From: Minisyncoccota bacterium
Lineage (GTDB): Bacteria; Patescibacteriota; Minisyncoccia; Phycocordibacterales; UBA9973
Direction: 5' to 3'
DNA: 34,541 nt
Assembly: GCA_017991895.1 (NCBI GenBank)
Contig: JAGOPR010000006.1
Coordinates: 1-34,541, forward strand
The notes under the pieces: generated by a model
What the model saw: only the letters and a program-made list of their open reading frames with translations
Told to the model about the DNA's origin: nothing
Databases searched by the model: none
In this document: one piece after another, positions 1 through 6,264 of the stretch
Numbering within the stretch: position 1 is the first letter of the stretch
Layout: each line of letters starts with the position of its first letter
Program-made: the position numbers and the translations under genes

Positions 1-484
1 CTTTGAAATCCTTAAGGAGGAAATCGAGTACGGCTTTTTCACCAGAAGGTTTTTTTATTTTGCCAGAAGGTGTGTGAGGAGATACTCCTACACGAACGCG
101 AATAAATGCTTCACTTTTTAGAGCGCGAATTATATCACCAAGTCCGTTGTGTCCCCCGCTACTTCTATTGAATGAGATTTTTATTTTTCCCATAGGCAAA
201 TCGAGGTCATCATAGACAACAACAAGACCCTCTAAATCTTTTTTAGTTTTCATGAGAGGCTTTACACTACCCCCAGAATTATTCATGAAATTATCCGGCG
301 CGACAAACTGAAACTTTTTTGTTCCAAGCTTTCCTGTGGACCAAAGCGCGCGAGTTTTTTTGTCTGCATACCAATCTGAAAAACCATTTTTCTTTGCGAG
401 TAACTCTAAAATAATCCTCCCCGCATTGTGACGGTTGTTTTCGTATTCCTTGCCCGGATTTCCAAGACCAACTACTATTATCAT
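1..484 (-). CDS. pth: Peptidyl-tRNA hydrolase, C-terminus beyond the window edge
   Basis: Pth cleaves the ester bond of peptidyl-tRNAs that drop off ribosomes and so recycles tRNA in the cytoplasm. The 161 visible codons show the family motifs in order: GLGNPGKEYENNRHNAG at residues 6-22 (with the catalytic His at 19), FMNNSGGS, YDDLDLPMG and GGHNGLGDI. The family usually has 185-200 residues, so roughly 30 are missing past the left edge. The start is the ATG at 484. A TATCAT hexamer lies exactly six bases upstream (491-496) and no Shine-Dalgarno sequence is visible, which suggests a leaderless mRNA. The usual Thr before Arg-His-Asn is Asn17. It is divergent from lepB. The family call is secure; only the C-terminus is unseen. 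Confidence 0.95.
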   Translation of the reverse strand, partial: MIIVVGLGNPGKEYENNRHNAGRIILELLAKKNGFSDWYADKKTRALWSTGKLGTKKFQFVAPDNFMNNSGGSVKPLMKTKKDLEGLVVVYDDLDLPMGKIKISFNRSSGGHNGLGDIIRALKSEAFIRVRVGVSPHTPSGKIKKPSGEKAVLDFLLKDFK

Positions 485-509
485 GAATGCATGATAACAG
501 AGAAACTTC

Positions 510-577
510 AAACACTAAAATCTAAACACCGAGTGAACGCGAATTCTTTAAAGTTTGCTGTTTAGAGTTTGATGTTT
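510..577. repeat. Imperfect inverted repeat between pth and lepB
   Basis: Arms 510-528 and 559-577 match at 16 of 19 positions, with a loop of about 30 bases that contains GAATTC. It lies between two divergent promoters, so it is not a terminator of either gene. It may be an operator or a remnant of a structured RNA. Nothing else was found between 485 and 607. Confidence 0.45.
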
Positions 578-607
578 TCACTTTTCCGTTTGGCAACAAA
601 AAGCTGA

Positions 608-637
608 TTGTTGTCAATAGAGCTTCTGTATTACAAT
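608..637 (+). promoter_or_regulatory. lepB promoter, leaderless type
   Basis: TTGTTG (608-613) and TACAAT (632-637) are separated by 18 bases. The -10 hexamer ends six bases before the ATG at 644, so transcription should begin at or next to the start codon. Confidence 0.5.
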
Positions 638-643
638 TGCCCA

Positions 644-1243
644 ATGAATGAAGACATCGTGCCTATAAAACCTGTCCACGACTCACCAACTCACACACAT
701 AAGCCAAGTGGTGTAAAAGAATTTATAAAGTTTGCAGTAATTGTGGTCGTCGTCGTACTCGGAGTACGCACTTATATTGCGCAACCGTTTGTCGTCTCCG
801 GCGCTTCGATGGTGCCAACATTTACCGATGCAAATTACCTTATCATCGACGAACTAACGTATCGCTTTGAAGAACCTAAACGCGGTGATGTTATTGTGTT
901 TCATCCGCCTAAGGATCCAAGAAACTACTACATAAAAAGAATTATCGGGATCCCGGGAGATACTGTATCGATATCAAAGGGCGTCGTAACTATAATCAAC
1001 GAAGAGTATAAAGACGGACTTGTCCTAAATGAACCTTACATAAACAAAGCCAACCCAAACGATGTATACAATGTAAAAGTTACAGAAGACAATTATTTCG
1101 TAATGGGAGACAATCGCCCAGCAAGTTATGATTCTAGAGGGTGGGGACTTTTACCAAAGAAAAATATTACTGGACGTGCTTTTCTTCGACTCTTCCCTTT
1201 AAATAAAATCGATCTGTTCCCTGGTGAGCACCCAAATTATTAG
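644..1243 (+). CDS. lepB: Signal peptidase I
   Basis: LepB removes signal peptides from exported proteins at the outer face of the cytoplasmic membrane. The 199-residue protein has a cytoplasmic N-terminus, one membrane segment (about residues 27-46, very Val-rich), the catalytic Ser55 in SGASMVPT and the catalytic Lys98 in YYIKRIIGIPGD. The conserved box VMGDNRPASYDSRGWG follows near the C-terminus. I chose the ATG at 644 over the upstream TTG at 608 because the TTG overlaps the likely -35 element and the ATG has a -10 hexamer six bases before it. The substrates probably include the signal-peptide proteins at 6265 and 7700. No odd features; the call is firm. Confidence 0.95.
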   Translation: MNEDIVPIKPVHDSPTHTHKPSGVKEFIKFAVIVVVVVLGVRTYIAQPFVVSGASMVPTFTDANYLIIDELTYRFEEPKRGDVIVFHPPKDPRNYYIKRIIGIPGDTVSISKGVVTIINEEYKDGLVLNEPYINKANPNDVYNVKVTEDNYFVMGDNRPASYDSRGWGLLPKKNITGRAFLRLFPLNKIDLFPGEHPNY

Positions 1244-1247
1244 CCCA

Positions 1248-1275
1248 GTAAGTAATTAGTAGATAGTAGTTAGTA
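1248..1275 (+). repeat. TAGTTAGTA-type intergenic repeat, copy 1a
   Basis: This AT-rich run of TAGTAA, TAGATAG and TAGTTAG units follows the lepB stop codon. It recurs inverted at 1307-1342 and, in related form, at 2670-2699, 2711-2742, 27321-27356 and 28799-28836. Confidence 0.7.
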
Positions 1276-1306
1276 CAAAAATACAAACTACATAAGTTCA
1301 AAATAA

Positions 1307-1342
1307 TTTTCTACTAGTTACTAAATTACTATCTACTAACTA
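1307..1342 (-). repeat. TAGTTAGTA-type intergenic repeat, copy 1b
   Basis: Inverted partner of copy 1a, ending eight bases before the hisS start codon. The two copies could pair into a long AU-rich hairpin spanning the lepB-hisS gap. Confidence 0.7.
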
Positions 1343-1349
1343 AAACTAT

Positions 1350-2669
1350 ATGTCAGCAAAGAAAACAACGAAATCATCAAAAGGTACACGAAAGTCTGGC
1401 GATCCAGCGGCACCAAAAGGCATGCGCGATATAACGGGTGAGGAATACTATCTCTTTCAAGGTTTTTTTGAAAAGGCTCAAGAAATCGCAATGTACTATG
1501 GCTTTAAGCCAATAGAAACTCCAGTTTTAGAACATGAAGATATTTTCACATCAGGAATTGGTGAAGGTACAGATATTGTCGACAAAGAAATGTACACACT
1601 CCGCACAAAAGGTGGAGACCATTTAGCTCTTCGTCCAGAATATACCGCAGGAATTATGCGCTCATATATTGAAAATGGAATGGGTTCTCAACCACAACCT
1701 CTTTTCTTTTATACCTACGGTCCAACATTCCGTCACGACAATCCGCAAAAGGGACGTTACCGACAATTCTATCAATTTGATATGGAAGCAATCGGAAGTG
1801 ATAAAAGTATCGTCGACGCACTCGTAATAAAGACAATGCTGACAATAATTATCGAGTCCGGTGCACCGTCTCCATCTATCGATCTAAATTCAATTGGTTG
1901 TAAGGAATGTCGTCCACACTACATCCGCGAACTCACTTCGTACTACAAAAAACATCTCAACGCTCTTCCTTCGATTGACCGCGAGCGTCTCAAAACAAAT
2001 CCACTTCGTATTCTCGATTCAAAAGAAGAAAAAACAATTGAACTCAACGCAGGAGCACCAGAATCTGTTTCATTTCTTTGTCCAACATGTAAAAAACATT
2101 TCAAAGAAGTACTAGAGCATCTCGAAGAAATGGCTATTCCCTACTCAATAAATAAAAACCTTGTTCGCGGTCTTTCATACTATTCTCGTACAGTATTTGA
2201 AGTGATAGTCGACATGGGCGAAGGAAATCCTCCGCTTACGATTGCTGGAGGCGGACGATATGATTACCTTGCAAAACAACTCGGCAGTAAAAAAGATGTC
2301 CCCGGTATCGGTTGCGCTCTTGGTGTAGATCGAATAATAAGTATGCCTTGGTACACAAAACATTTGCCACGCATTATGAAAAAGCCAAAGGTATATTTCA
2401 TCCAGCTTGGCATCGAAGCGAAACTAAAAAGTCTTAACGTGATTGAAATACTCCGAAAGGCTCACGTTCCGATAGCACAAGCGCTCTCGAAGGATTCACT
2501 CGGTGCACAGCTTGCTATGGCTGAAAAATCTGGTGCGCCATACACAATTATTTTTGGTCAGAAAGAAGCGATAGAACAGACAGTAATTGTCCGAAATATG
2601 GAAACTCGTTCGCAAGAGACCGTGAAGCACGTAAAACTTGCTGAGTATATGAAGGGGCTTAACAAGTAA
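1350..2669 (+). CDS. hisS: Histidyl-tRNA synthetase
   Basis: HisRS charges tRNA-His with histidine. The 439-residue protein is a class II synthetase: LRPEYTAGIMR at 94-104, motif 2 with FRHDNPQKGRYRQ at about 127-139, the histidine-specific LVRGLSYYSRTVFE at 271-284, GGGRYDYL at 300-307, and a C-terminal anticodon-binding domain from about 345. Two CxxC pairs (C184/C187 and C244/C247) could bind a metal, as suggested for other HisRS with this insertion. The first 22 residues form a Lys/Ser/Thr-rich basic extension absent from compact HisRS and may contact tRNA. The gene is flanked on both sides by TAGTTAGTA-type repeats and probably shares a transcript with lepB, def and fmt. Confidence 0.97.
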   Translation: MSAKKTTKSSKGTRKSGDPAAPKGMRDITGEEYYLFQGFFEKAQEIAMYYGFKPIETPVLEHEDIFTSGIGEGTDIVDKEMYTLRTKGGDHLALRPEYTAGIMRSYIENGMGSQPQPLFFYTYGPTFRHDNPQKGRYRQFYQFDMEAIGSDKSIVDALVIKTMLTIIIESGAPSPSIDLNSIGCKECRPHYIRELTSYYKKHLNALPSIDRERLKTNPLRILDSKEEKTIELNAGAPESVSFLCPTCKKHFKEVLEHLEEMAIPYSINKNLVRGLSYYSRTVFEVIVDMGEGNPPLTIAGGGRYDYLAKQLGSKKDVPGIGCALGVDRIISMPWYTKHLPRIMKKPKVYFIQLGIEAKLKSLNVIEILRKAHVPIAQALSKDSLGAQLAMAEKSGAPYTIIFGQKEAIEQTVIVRNMETRSQETVKHVKLAEYMKGLNK

Positions 2670-2742
2670 ATAGAAAATAGAAAGTAGTTAGTAGTAACTC
2701 AAAATACAAAAACTATTTTCTATTTACTACTTTCTACTAACT
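2670..2742 (+). repeat. TAGTTAGTA-type repeats 2a and 2b, inverted pair between hisS and def
   Basis: Copy 2a (2670-2699) starts right after the hisS stop codon. Copy 2b (2711-2742) runs into the def start codon in inverted orientation. Blocks such as AATAGAAAATAGAAAGTAG have inverted counterparts, so the whole gap can fold into a hairpin. Confidence 0.7.
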
Positions 2743-3297
2743 ATGACCACTATTGTTCAAAAGGAAAATCCTGTTCTACACGCCATCGCAAAGGAAATAC
2801 CTGTTGCAGATATTGGTAGTATTAAGATAAAAAGGATTATCAAGGACATGAAGTCCGCACTCGCTACACAGTCAGACGGTGTAGCAATTGCCGCACCACA
2901 AATCGGTGCATCTTATAGAATATTTGTGGTGTCGGGAAAAATATTTGATTCAAGATGGCAACGTGGTGAAGGAATACCAATCGGAGAAAAGCCTGACTCC
3001 CCTGACGTGGCTTTCATCAATCCGGTAATTACTAAAGTTTCAAAAACAAAGAAATGGATGCATGAAGGCTGTCTATCCGTGCGTCCTCTTTGGGGTGAAG
3101 TACACCGATCTACACACGCAACAGTAACAGCCTTTGATGAACAAGGCAACAAATTTACGCGTGGTGCTTCTGGGCTTCTTGCTCATATTTTCCAGCATGA
3201 AACTGACCATCTCGATGGCATATTGTTTATAGATAAAGCGCGGAATGTTGCCCCGGGTTTTACTCCTGAATTAGAGAAAAAATCTTCTAACAAATAA
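2743..3297 (+). CDS. def: Peptide deformylase
   Basis: Def removes the N-formyl group from nascent proteins, a metal-dependent reaction at the ribosome exit. All three motifs are present in the 184-residue protein: GVAIAAPQIG (46-55), HEGCLSV with the metal-binding Cys110, and QHETDHLDG with His152, Glu153 and His156. The Trp/Arg/Gly-rich stretch at about 70-85 lengthens the loop before motif 2. The stop codon is one base before the fmt start, so def and fmt (removal and addition of the formyl group) are surely co-transcribed. The start codon directly follows the repeat in the hisS-def gap and has no recognisable ribosome binding site. Confidence 0.96.
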   Translation: MTTIVQKENPVLHAIAKEIPVADIGSIKIKRIIKDMKSALATQSDGVAIAAPQIGASYRIFVVSGKIFDSRWQRGEGIPIGEKPDSPDVAFINPVITKVSKTKKWMHEGCLSVRPLWGEVHRSTHATVTAFDEQGNKFTRGASGLLAHIFQHETDHLDGILFIDKARNVAPGFTPELEKKSSNK

Positions 3298-3298
3298 A

Positions 3299-4126
3299 AT
3301 GAATATTGCTTTCTGGGGTACACCCGAACTTACAAAAGTATATCTAGACGCTCTTAAGGATGCGGGTATGACGCCTGTTGTTGTGATAACAAACCCTGAC
3401 CGCCCTAAAGGACGTGGGCAGGAACTCGCTCCAACACCTGCAAAAGTTTGGGCGCTCGCAAACAATATTCCAGTTCTTCAACTAGAAAAACTAGACGAGG
3501 CTTTCAAACTACAACTTTCAGGTTACAACCTAGATGTTTCAGTGGTCGTTGCATACGGAAAGATAATATCGAACGAATTGATTAACCTACCAAAACACGG
3601 AACAATAAACGTCCATTATTCCCTACTACCACATCTTCGTGGAGCTTCCCCCACAGAATCAGCAATCCTAGCCGGTAACCCGGTTACCGGAGTTTCTATC
3701 CAAGTAATGCAATACAAATTGGACAGTGGACCGATTATCGCTACTGCGACAACCGAGATTGAAGCTGACGAAACAACTACCGAGCTTCGTAGTAAATTAA
3801 CAGACCTCGGAGCAAAGCTCCTTGTCTGGACACTGCCTGATTACATTGAAGACAAAATTTCTCCAGTTCCTCAGGATGAATCTCTGGCCACGCATTCAGG
3901 AAAAATTAAAAAAGAAGATGGTCTTCTAGATATAAACGGAGACGCGCTTACAAACTACAGAAAATACCGCGCGTACATTGAATGGCCACGAACTTATTTT
4001 TTTAAAAACGGAAAACGCGTAATCATCACAAAAGCCCGCTACGAAAACGACTCTTTCATCATTGAAAGAGTACTTCCTGAAGGAAAAAAAGAGATATCTT
4101 ACGCGGATTTTAGTAGACAGGTCTAG
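3299..4126 (+). CDS. fmt: Methionyl-tRNA formyltransferase
   Basis: Fmt formylates initiator Met-tRNA using 10-formyl-tetrahydrofolate. The N-terminal Rossmann-like domain has the catalytic set Asn104, His106 (INVHYSLLPHLRGASP) and Asp142 (YKLDSGPI). A shortened C-terminal OB-like domain follows from about residue 205 and contains the family feature YIEWPRTYF. At 275 residues it is about 40 shorter than E. coli Fmt. The common RGAAPI is RGASPT here. Together with def it shows that formyl-Met initiation is in use, even though initiation appears to be largely leaderless. Its last four bases overlap the 3' end of the convergent HPF gene. Confidence 0.95.
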   Translation: MNIAFWGTPELTKVYLDALKDAGMTPVVVITNPDRPKGRGQELAPTPAKVWALANNIPVLQLEKLDEAFKLQLSGYNLDVSVVVAYGKIISNELINLPKHGTINVHYSLLPHLRGASPTESAILAGNPVTGVSIQVMQYKLDSGPIIATATTEIEADETTTELRSKLTDLGAKLLVWTLPDYIEDKISPVPQDESLATHSGKIKKEDGLLDINGDALTNYRKYRAYIEWPRTYFFKNGKRVIITKARYENDSFIIERVLPEGKKEISYADFSRQV

Positions 4127-4497
4127 CGCTTTTTGAACTGATACAAATTTTTCATTAGGTTCTTTATTTTGCGTGCTCCGTGATGAAATAGAGTTCGACG
4201 GCGAGCATTTGAATGAGTAACCTCACGCATCAATTCTTCCTTTGCAATATCTATGGCAGAGAAAACTTCGCTTGATGTGCCAGTTGCAATGAAGTCGCGT
4301 GTATGGATTTTGAATTGAACCTCGGCTTTTATTGAATCTTCTCTTTCGTGTGCTGTCGTGCGTGAAATAACCACTTGCATTGCATGTGGAATTTTATCGT
4401 CCATAAATCTTTCAAACCCAGAAAAACGCTTCTCAATGTACGTACGCATTCCATCAGTGATCTCGATTGTATCGCCCGAAATTTTGTATGTAATCAT
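4123..4497 (-). CDS. hpf: Ribosome hibernation promoting factor, short form
   Basis: HPF/RaiA proteins bind the 30S decoding region and silence ribosomes in stationary phase. The 124-residue sequence has the family pattern: an N-terminal beta strand ending in ITDGMRTYIEKRF, a second strand with MQVVISRTTAHERED, AEVQFKIHTRDFIATGTSSEVFSAIDIAKEEL, and a basic tail (Lys/Arg in the last 40 residues). There is no long-form dimerisation domain. The start at 4497 is supported by a TATAAT hexamer six bases upstream (4504-4509). A GGAGG between that hexamer and the ATG is too close to act as a ribosome binding site and would mostly lie upstream of transcription. The gene is convergent with fmt and shares a CTAG at the two stop codons. 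Confidence 0.9.
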   Translation of the reverse strand: MITYKISGDTIEITDGMRTYIEKRFSGFERFMDDKIPHAMQVVISRTTAHEREDSIKAEVQFKIHTRDFIATGTSSEVFSAIDIAKEELMREVTHSNARRRTLFHHGARKIKNLMKNLYQFKKR

Positions 4498-4503
4498 GCC
4501 TCC

Positions 4504-4509
4504 ATTATA
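4504..4509 (-). promoter_or_regulatory. hpf -10 element, leaderless type
   Basis: A perfect TATAAT on the minus strand, six bases from the hpf start codon. The predicted transcription start coincides with the ATG. Confidence 0.55.
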
Positions 4510-4536
4510 CCACCCAAGCTACCCAAAAATACAAAG

Positions 4537-4559
4537 GAGTCCGCTTTAGGGTCGGACTC
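4537..4559 (-). terminator. Terminator-like hairpin downstream of the DUF167 gene
   Basis: GAGTCCG (4537-4543) pairs with CGGACTC (4553-4559) around a nine-base loop. On the minus strand the stem is followed by a T-rich run, which suits the end of the DUF167 transcript. The rest of 4498-4627 shows nothing further. Confidence 0.55.
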
Positions 4560-4627
4560 ACTTTCTTTTCTCCCTCTCGGGATGTATTCATAGGCATAAA
4601 AAATGGTTCGTCGAATACTAACATGAG

Positions 4628-4861
4628 CTAGCCTGCAACATCAATCGCTACGGAGAAAATCTTATGCGGACTTTGGTGCCCTGAAATAAGGCGAAATTTA
4701 CCAACAGGAATGCCTAATTCTATTGCCAAAAGCTCTTTAATGCGTGTATTTGCCATGTTACGCTCGGCTTTCTCTCTAACAGCTATATCGTATCGATCTG
4801 GTGAAATACGCTCTATTTTCTCTCTTTTTGCCCCTGCTGTTGCATTTACTCTGATGTACAT
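4628..4861 (-). CDS. DUF167 (YggU-like) family protein
   Basis: A 77-residue protein of the DUF167/YggU family, a small alpha/beta fold of unknown function found in all domains of life. Recognisable features are the N-terminal NATAGAKREK, the central VREKAERNMANTRIKELLA and the C-terminal LISGHQSPHKI, which is the family's characteristic GxxSxxK-type ending. It is shorter than E. coli YggU (about 96) but covers the whole conserved domain. A TAATAT hexamer nine bases before the ATG may be its -10. It is divergent from tRNA-Asn. No biochemical role can be assigned. Confidence 0.85.
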   Translation of the reverse strand: MYIRVNATAGAKREKIERISPDRYDIAVREKAERNMANTRIKELLAIELGIPVGKFRLISGHQSPHKIFSVAIDVAG

Positions 4862-4917
4862 ACCTTTTGCATATTAACACTATTTTTGATAGTATTTCGA
4901 GGTTCGACTATATATAT

Positions 4918-4989
4918 TCCTCGGTAGCTCAATGGTAGAGCAATCGACTGTTAATCGATTGGTTGTAGGTTCGAATCCTACCCGAGGAG
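4918..4989 (+). tRNA. tRNA-Asn(GTT)
   Basis: The full cloverleaf can be drawn. The acceptor is TCCTCGG (4918-4924) with CCGAGGA (4982-4988). The D stem is GCTC/GAGC. The anticodon stem is ATCGA/TCGAT around CTGTTAA, with anticodon GTT at 4950-4952. The T arm is GTAGG/CCTAC with loop TTCGAAT. The discriminator base is G, as expected for Asn. No CCA is encoded, so it must be added after transcription. Confidence 0.98.
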
Positions 4990-4993
4990 CTTC

Positions 4994-5033
4994 AAAAAGT
5001 TCAGACCTCCACCTTGGCGGTCTGAACTTTTTT
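4994..5033 (+). terminator. tRNA-Asn terminator
   Basis: A 14-bp perfect stem (4994-5007 with 5019-5032) has a GC-rich upper part and ends in a run of T. It begins five bases after the tRNA, a classic intrinsic terminator. Confidence 0.9.
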
Positions 5034-5034
5034 A

Positions 5035-5155
5035 ACTCCTCGGAGTAAGCCAACTTCTTGGCTTACATGTAGGATTCGAAAGACTTTTCGTTACTGCGTG
5101 TACGCGGTCGAAAAGTACCCGCGGTGGTAAACCGAGAAATTCCTACCCTAGGAGT
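5035..5155. other. Highly structured intergenic element, possible ncRNA
   Basis: Nested and adjacent helices fill this gap. The outer helix is ACTCCT/AGGAGT (5035-5040, 5150-5155). Hairpin GTAAGCCAA/TTGGCTTAC (5045-5053, 5058-5066) has a CTTC loop. GTAGGA/TCCTAC (5069-5074, 5141-5146) encloses ACTTTTCG/CGAAAAGT (5083-5090, 5109-5116), which has a GCGT/ACGC tip. The 5' part repeats TCCTCGG and GTAGG-TTCGAA words of the tRNA just upstream, so it may derive from a tRNA copy. It does not fold as a tRNA. No ORF was seen. Confidence 0.5.
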
Positions 5156-5175
5156 AATCCAAAATATTGTTAGTG

Positions 5176-5181
5176 TATAAT
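5176..5181 (+). promoter_or_regulatory. -10 element of the CPBP gene, leaderless type
   Basis: A perfect TATAAT six bases before the ATG at 5188. No good -35 is visible. Confidence 0.55.
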
Positions 5182-5187
5182 TCAATT

Positions 5188-5700
5188 ATGACAGGTCCAG
5201 AAAATTTATTTATTTATATAACACTTTTCTTAATTATTGTTCTCGCTTTTTTAGTTAAAAAAATCGAGTGGAACAGGATTGGTTTCAATCCAAAACCGTG
5301 GCATAAAGGTTGTCTATCTATATTTCTATTTAGTTTAGGTGTTTTTATATTAGTACAATTCTCTGCAAATTTTTTAAAACTCCCAGATTGGGTTACTGAT
5401 AATGATCCCATATTCTCCCTTTTAGTAATAGTATTTCTTCAGGAATTAATATTTAGAGGGCTTTTGATAACTTGGCTAGAAAAATGGGGCCAGCAAAAAG
5501 CATTATGGATTAGTACAATAATTTTTGGTTTGATTCATTTAATTCAACCAAGTTCTTGGTTGATTACTACTTTGAGTTTTATCGGAGGGTATTTCTGGGG
5601 TTGGCATTTTTTGAAATATCGAAATATATACTTGCTTACTGTATCGCACCTGATAGTTAATTTGAGTTTCAATTACGTAATTTTAAGTTTACTTAAGTAA
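5188..5700 (+). CDS. CPBP family intramembrane protease
   Basis: A 170-residue integral membrane protein of the CPBP (CAAX protease and bacteriocin-processing, Abi) family. Hydrophobic segments lie near residues 6-24, 42-60, 75-95, 105-120, 124-142 and 146-168. The three catalytic motifs are present: QELIFRG with Glu86 and Arg90, FGLIH with Phe113 and His117, and SHLIVN with His154 and Asn158. The first Glu of the usual EExxxR motif is Gln85 here, which may alter or weaken activity. The start at 5188 is chosen over a TTG at 5167 because a TATAAT lies between them, six bases before the ATG. The substrate is unknown. The gene stands alone between the tRNA and a terminator. Confidence 0.85.
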   Translation: MTGPENLFIYITLFLIIVLAFLVKKIEWNRIGFNPKPWHKGCLSIFLFSLGVFILVQFSANFLKLPDWVTDNDPIFSLLVIVFLQELIFRGLLITWLEKWGQQKALWISTIIFGLIHLIQPSSWLITTLSFIGGYFWGWHFLKYRNIYLLTVSHLIVNLSFNYVILSLLK

Positions 5701-5740
5701 ACTCCACCTCCCGATGACAATCCTCGGGAGGTGGAGTTTA
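5698..5740. terminator. Hairpin shared by the convergent CPBP and YdeI-like genes
   Basis: A 17-bp perfect stem (5698-5714 with 5724-5740), GC-rich in the middle, overlaps both stop codons. It can act as a bidirectional terminator, although the T run is short. Confidence 0.75.
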
Positions 5741-5983
5741 TCTGTGAATACACCCTGCCCAACAGCAGGGTCGGCGTTTGCCTTCGATAAGCTCAAGAAC
5801 AGTCCTCTCAATTCTGTTTTTCCTTGTTTCTGGTTTCTGTGAGGAAATTATCCAACAAATCCACTCATTGCGTGCAAGAGGAGTTATATCGTTCCAAAGA
5901 CCGAGGACCTTAGCATTTGATGAAAGTGATTTTTTCAAATCATTTGGAGACGTGTGTGGAATGCTAACCTTGGCTTTTTTCAT
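5738..5983 (-). CDS. YdeI/OmpD-associated family protein
   Basis: An 81-residue protein resembling the YdeI/OmpD-associated C-terminal domain, sometimes called bacteriocin-protection. It has NDITPLARNEWICWIISSQK followed by ETRKNRIERT and EGKRRPCCW. This fits the family pattern of a Ser/Thr-Pro-x-Ala-Arg turn, a Trp-Ile helix, an ETR-x-RRI helix and a GKR tail. The last residues contain a Cys-Cys...Cys-His cluster that could bind metal. It is a single-domain form, whereas YdeI proteins are often longer. A TAGAAT hexamer (5990-5995), preceded by TG, lies six bases before the ATG. The true function of the family is unclear. Confidence 0.75.
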   Translation of the reverse strand: MKKAKVSIPHTSPNDLKKSLSSNAKVLGLWNDITPLARNEWICWIISSQKPETRKNRIERTVLELIEGKRRPCCWAGCIHR

Positions 5984-5989
5984 AAATTG

Positions 5990-5995
5990 ATTCTA
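5990..5995 (-). promoter_or_regulatory. -10 element of the YdeI-like gene, leaderless type
   Basis: TAGAAT on the minus strand, with an upstream TG giving an extended -10, exactly six bases before the ATG at 5983. Confidence 0.5.
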
Positions 5996-6023
5996 TCAAA
6001 TTAATTTAACATTACTCTAGTAC

Positions 6024-6052
6024 TTACCCAATTTAAGAAAAGATAGTATACT
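6024..6052 (+). promoter_or_regulatory. Promoter of the 43-residue basic protein gene
   Basis: TTACCC (6024-6029) and TATACT (6047-6052) are 17 bases apart. The predicted leader is about 25 bases, longer than for most genes here. Confidence 0.45.
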
Positions 6053-6083
6053 TGAGTTCTTAGTAACCAATAAACATATTTAC

Positions 6084-6215
6084 ATGGCAAAACGAAAAAC
6101 ATCTGTGAGCCCAAAAAAAATGCCTAAGGGCCCACACAAGACTGCAAAGCGTAAGGTAGCAAAAAACGCAATGCTTAAGGCAAAGAAAGTTGGAACAAAA
6201 AAGCGCGCTCGATAA
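6084..6215 (+). CDS. Very basic 43-residue protein
   Basis: This short ORF encodes 43 residues, nearly half of them Lys or Arg and almost none acidic. It begins MAKRKTSVSPKKMPKG and ends in KKVGTKKRAR. It has its own promoter and is followed nine bases after its stop codon by a strong terminator, so it is very probably expressed. The composition suggests binding to nucleic acid, like a small nucleoid or ribosome-associated protein. I do not recognise it as L34, L36, S21 or another known ribosomal protein. It stands alone between divergent and convergent neighbours. Confidence 0.75.
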   Translation: MAKRKTSVSPKKMPKGPHKTAKRKVAKNAMLKAKKVGTKKRAR

Positions 6216-6223
6216 ATAAATAT

Positions 6224-6253
6224 AAAAACACCCCGCCTAGGCGGGGTGTTTTT
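6224..6253. terminator. Bidirectional terminator
   Basis: AAAAACACCCCGCC (6224-6237) pairs with its exact complement at 6240-6253. A GC core is flanked by A and T runs, so it can stop both the 43-residue gene and the convergent peptidoglycan-binding gene. Confidence 0.9.
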
Positions 6254-6264
6254 ATATACTGCAA

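Noticed and set aside
5035-5155. A second tRNA gene after tRNA-Asn
   Set aside because: Only acceptor-like and T-arm-like words recur. No D arm or anticodon arm of proper length can be placed on either strand.
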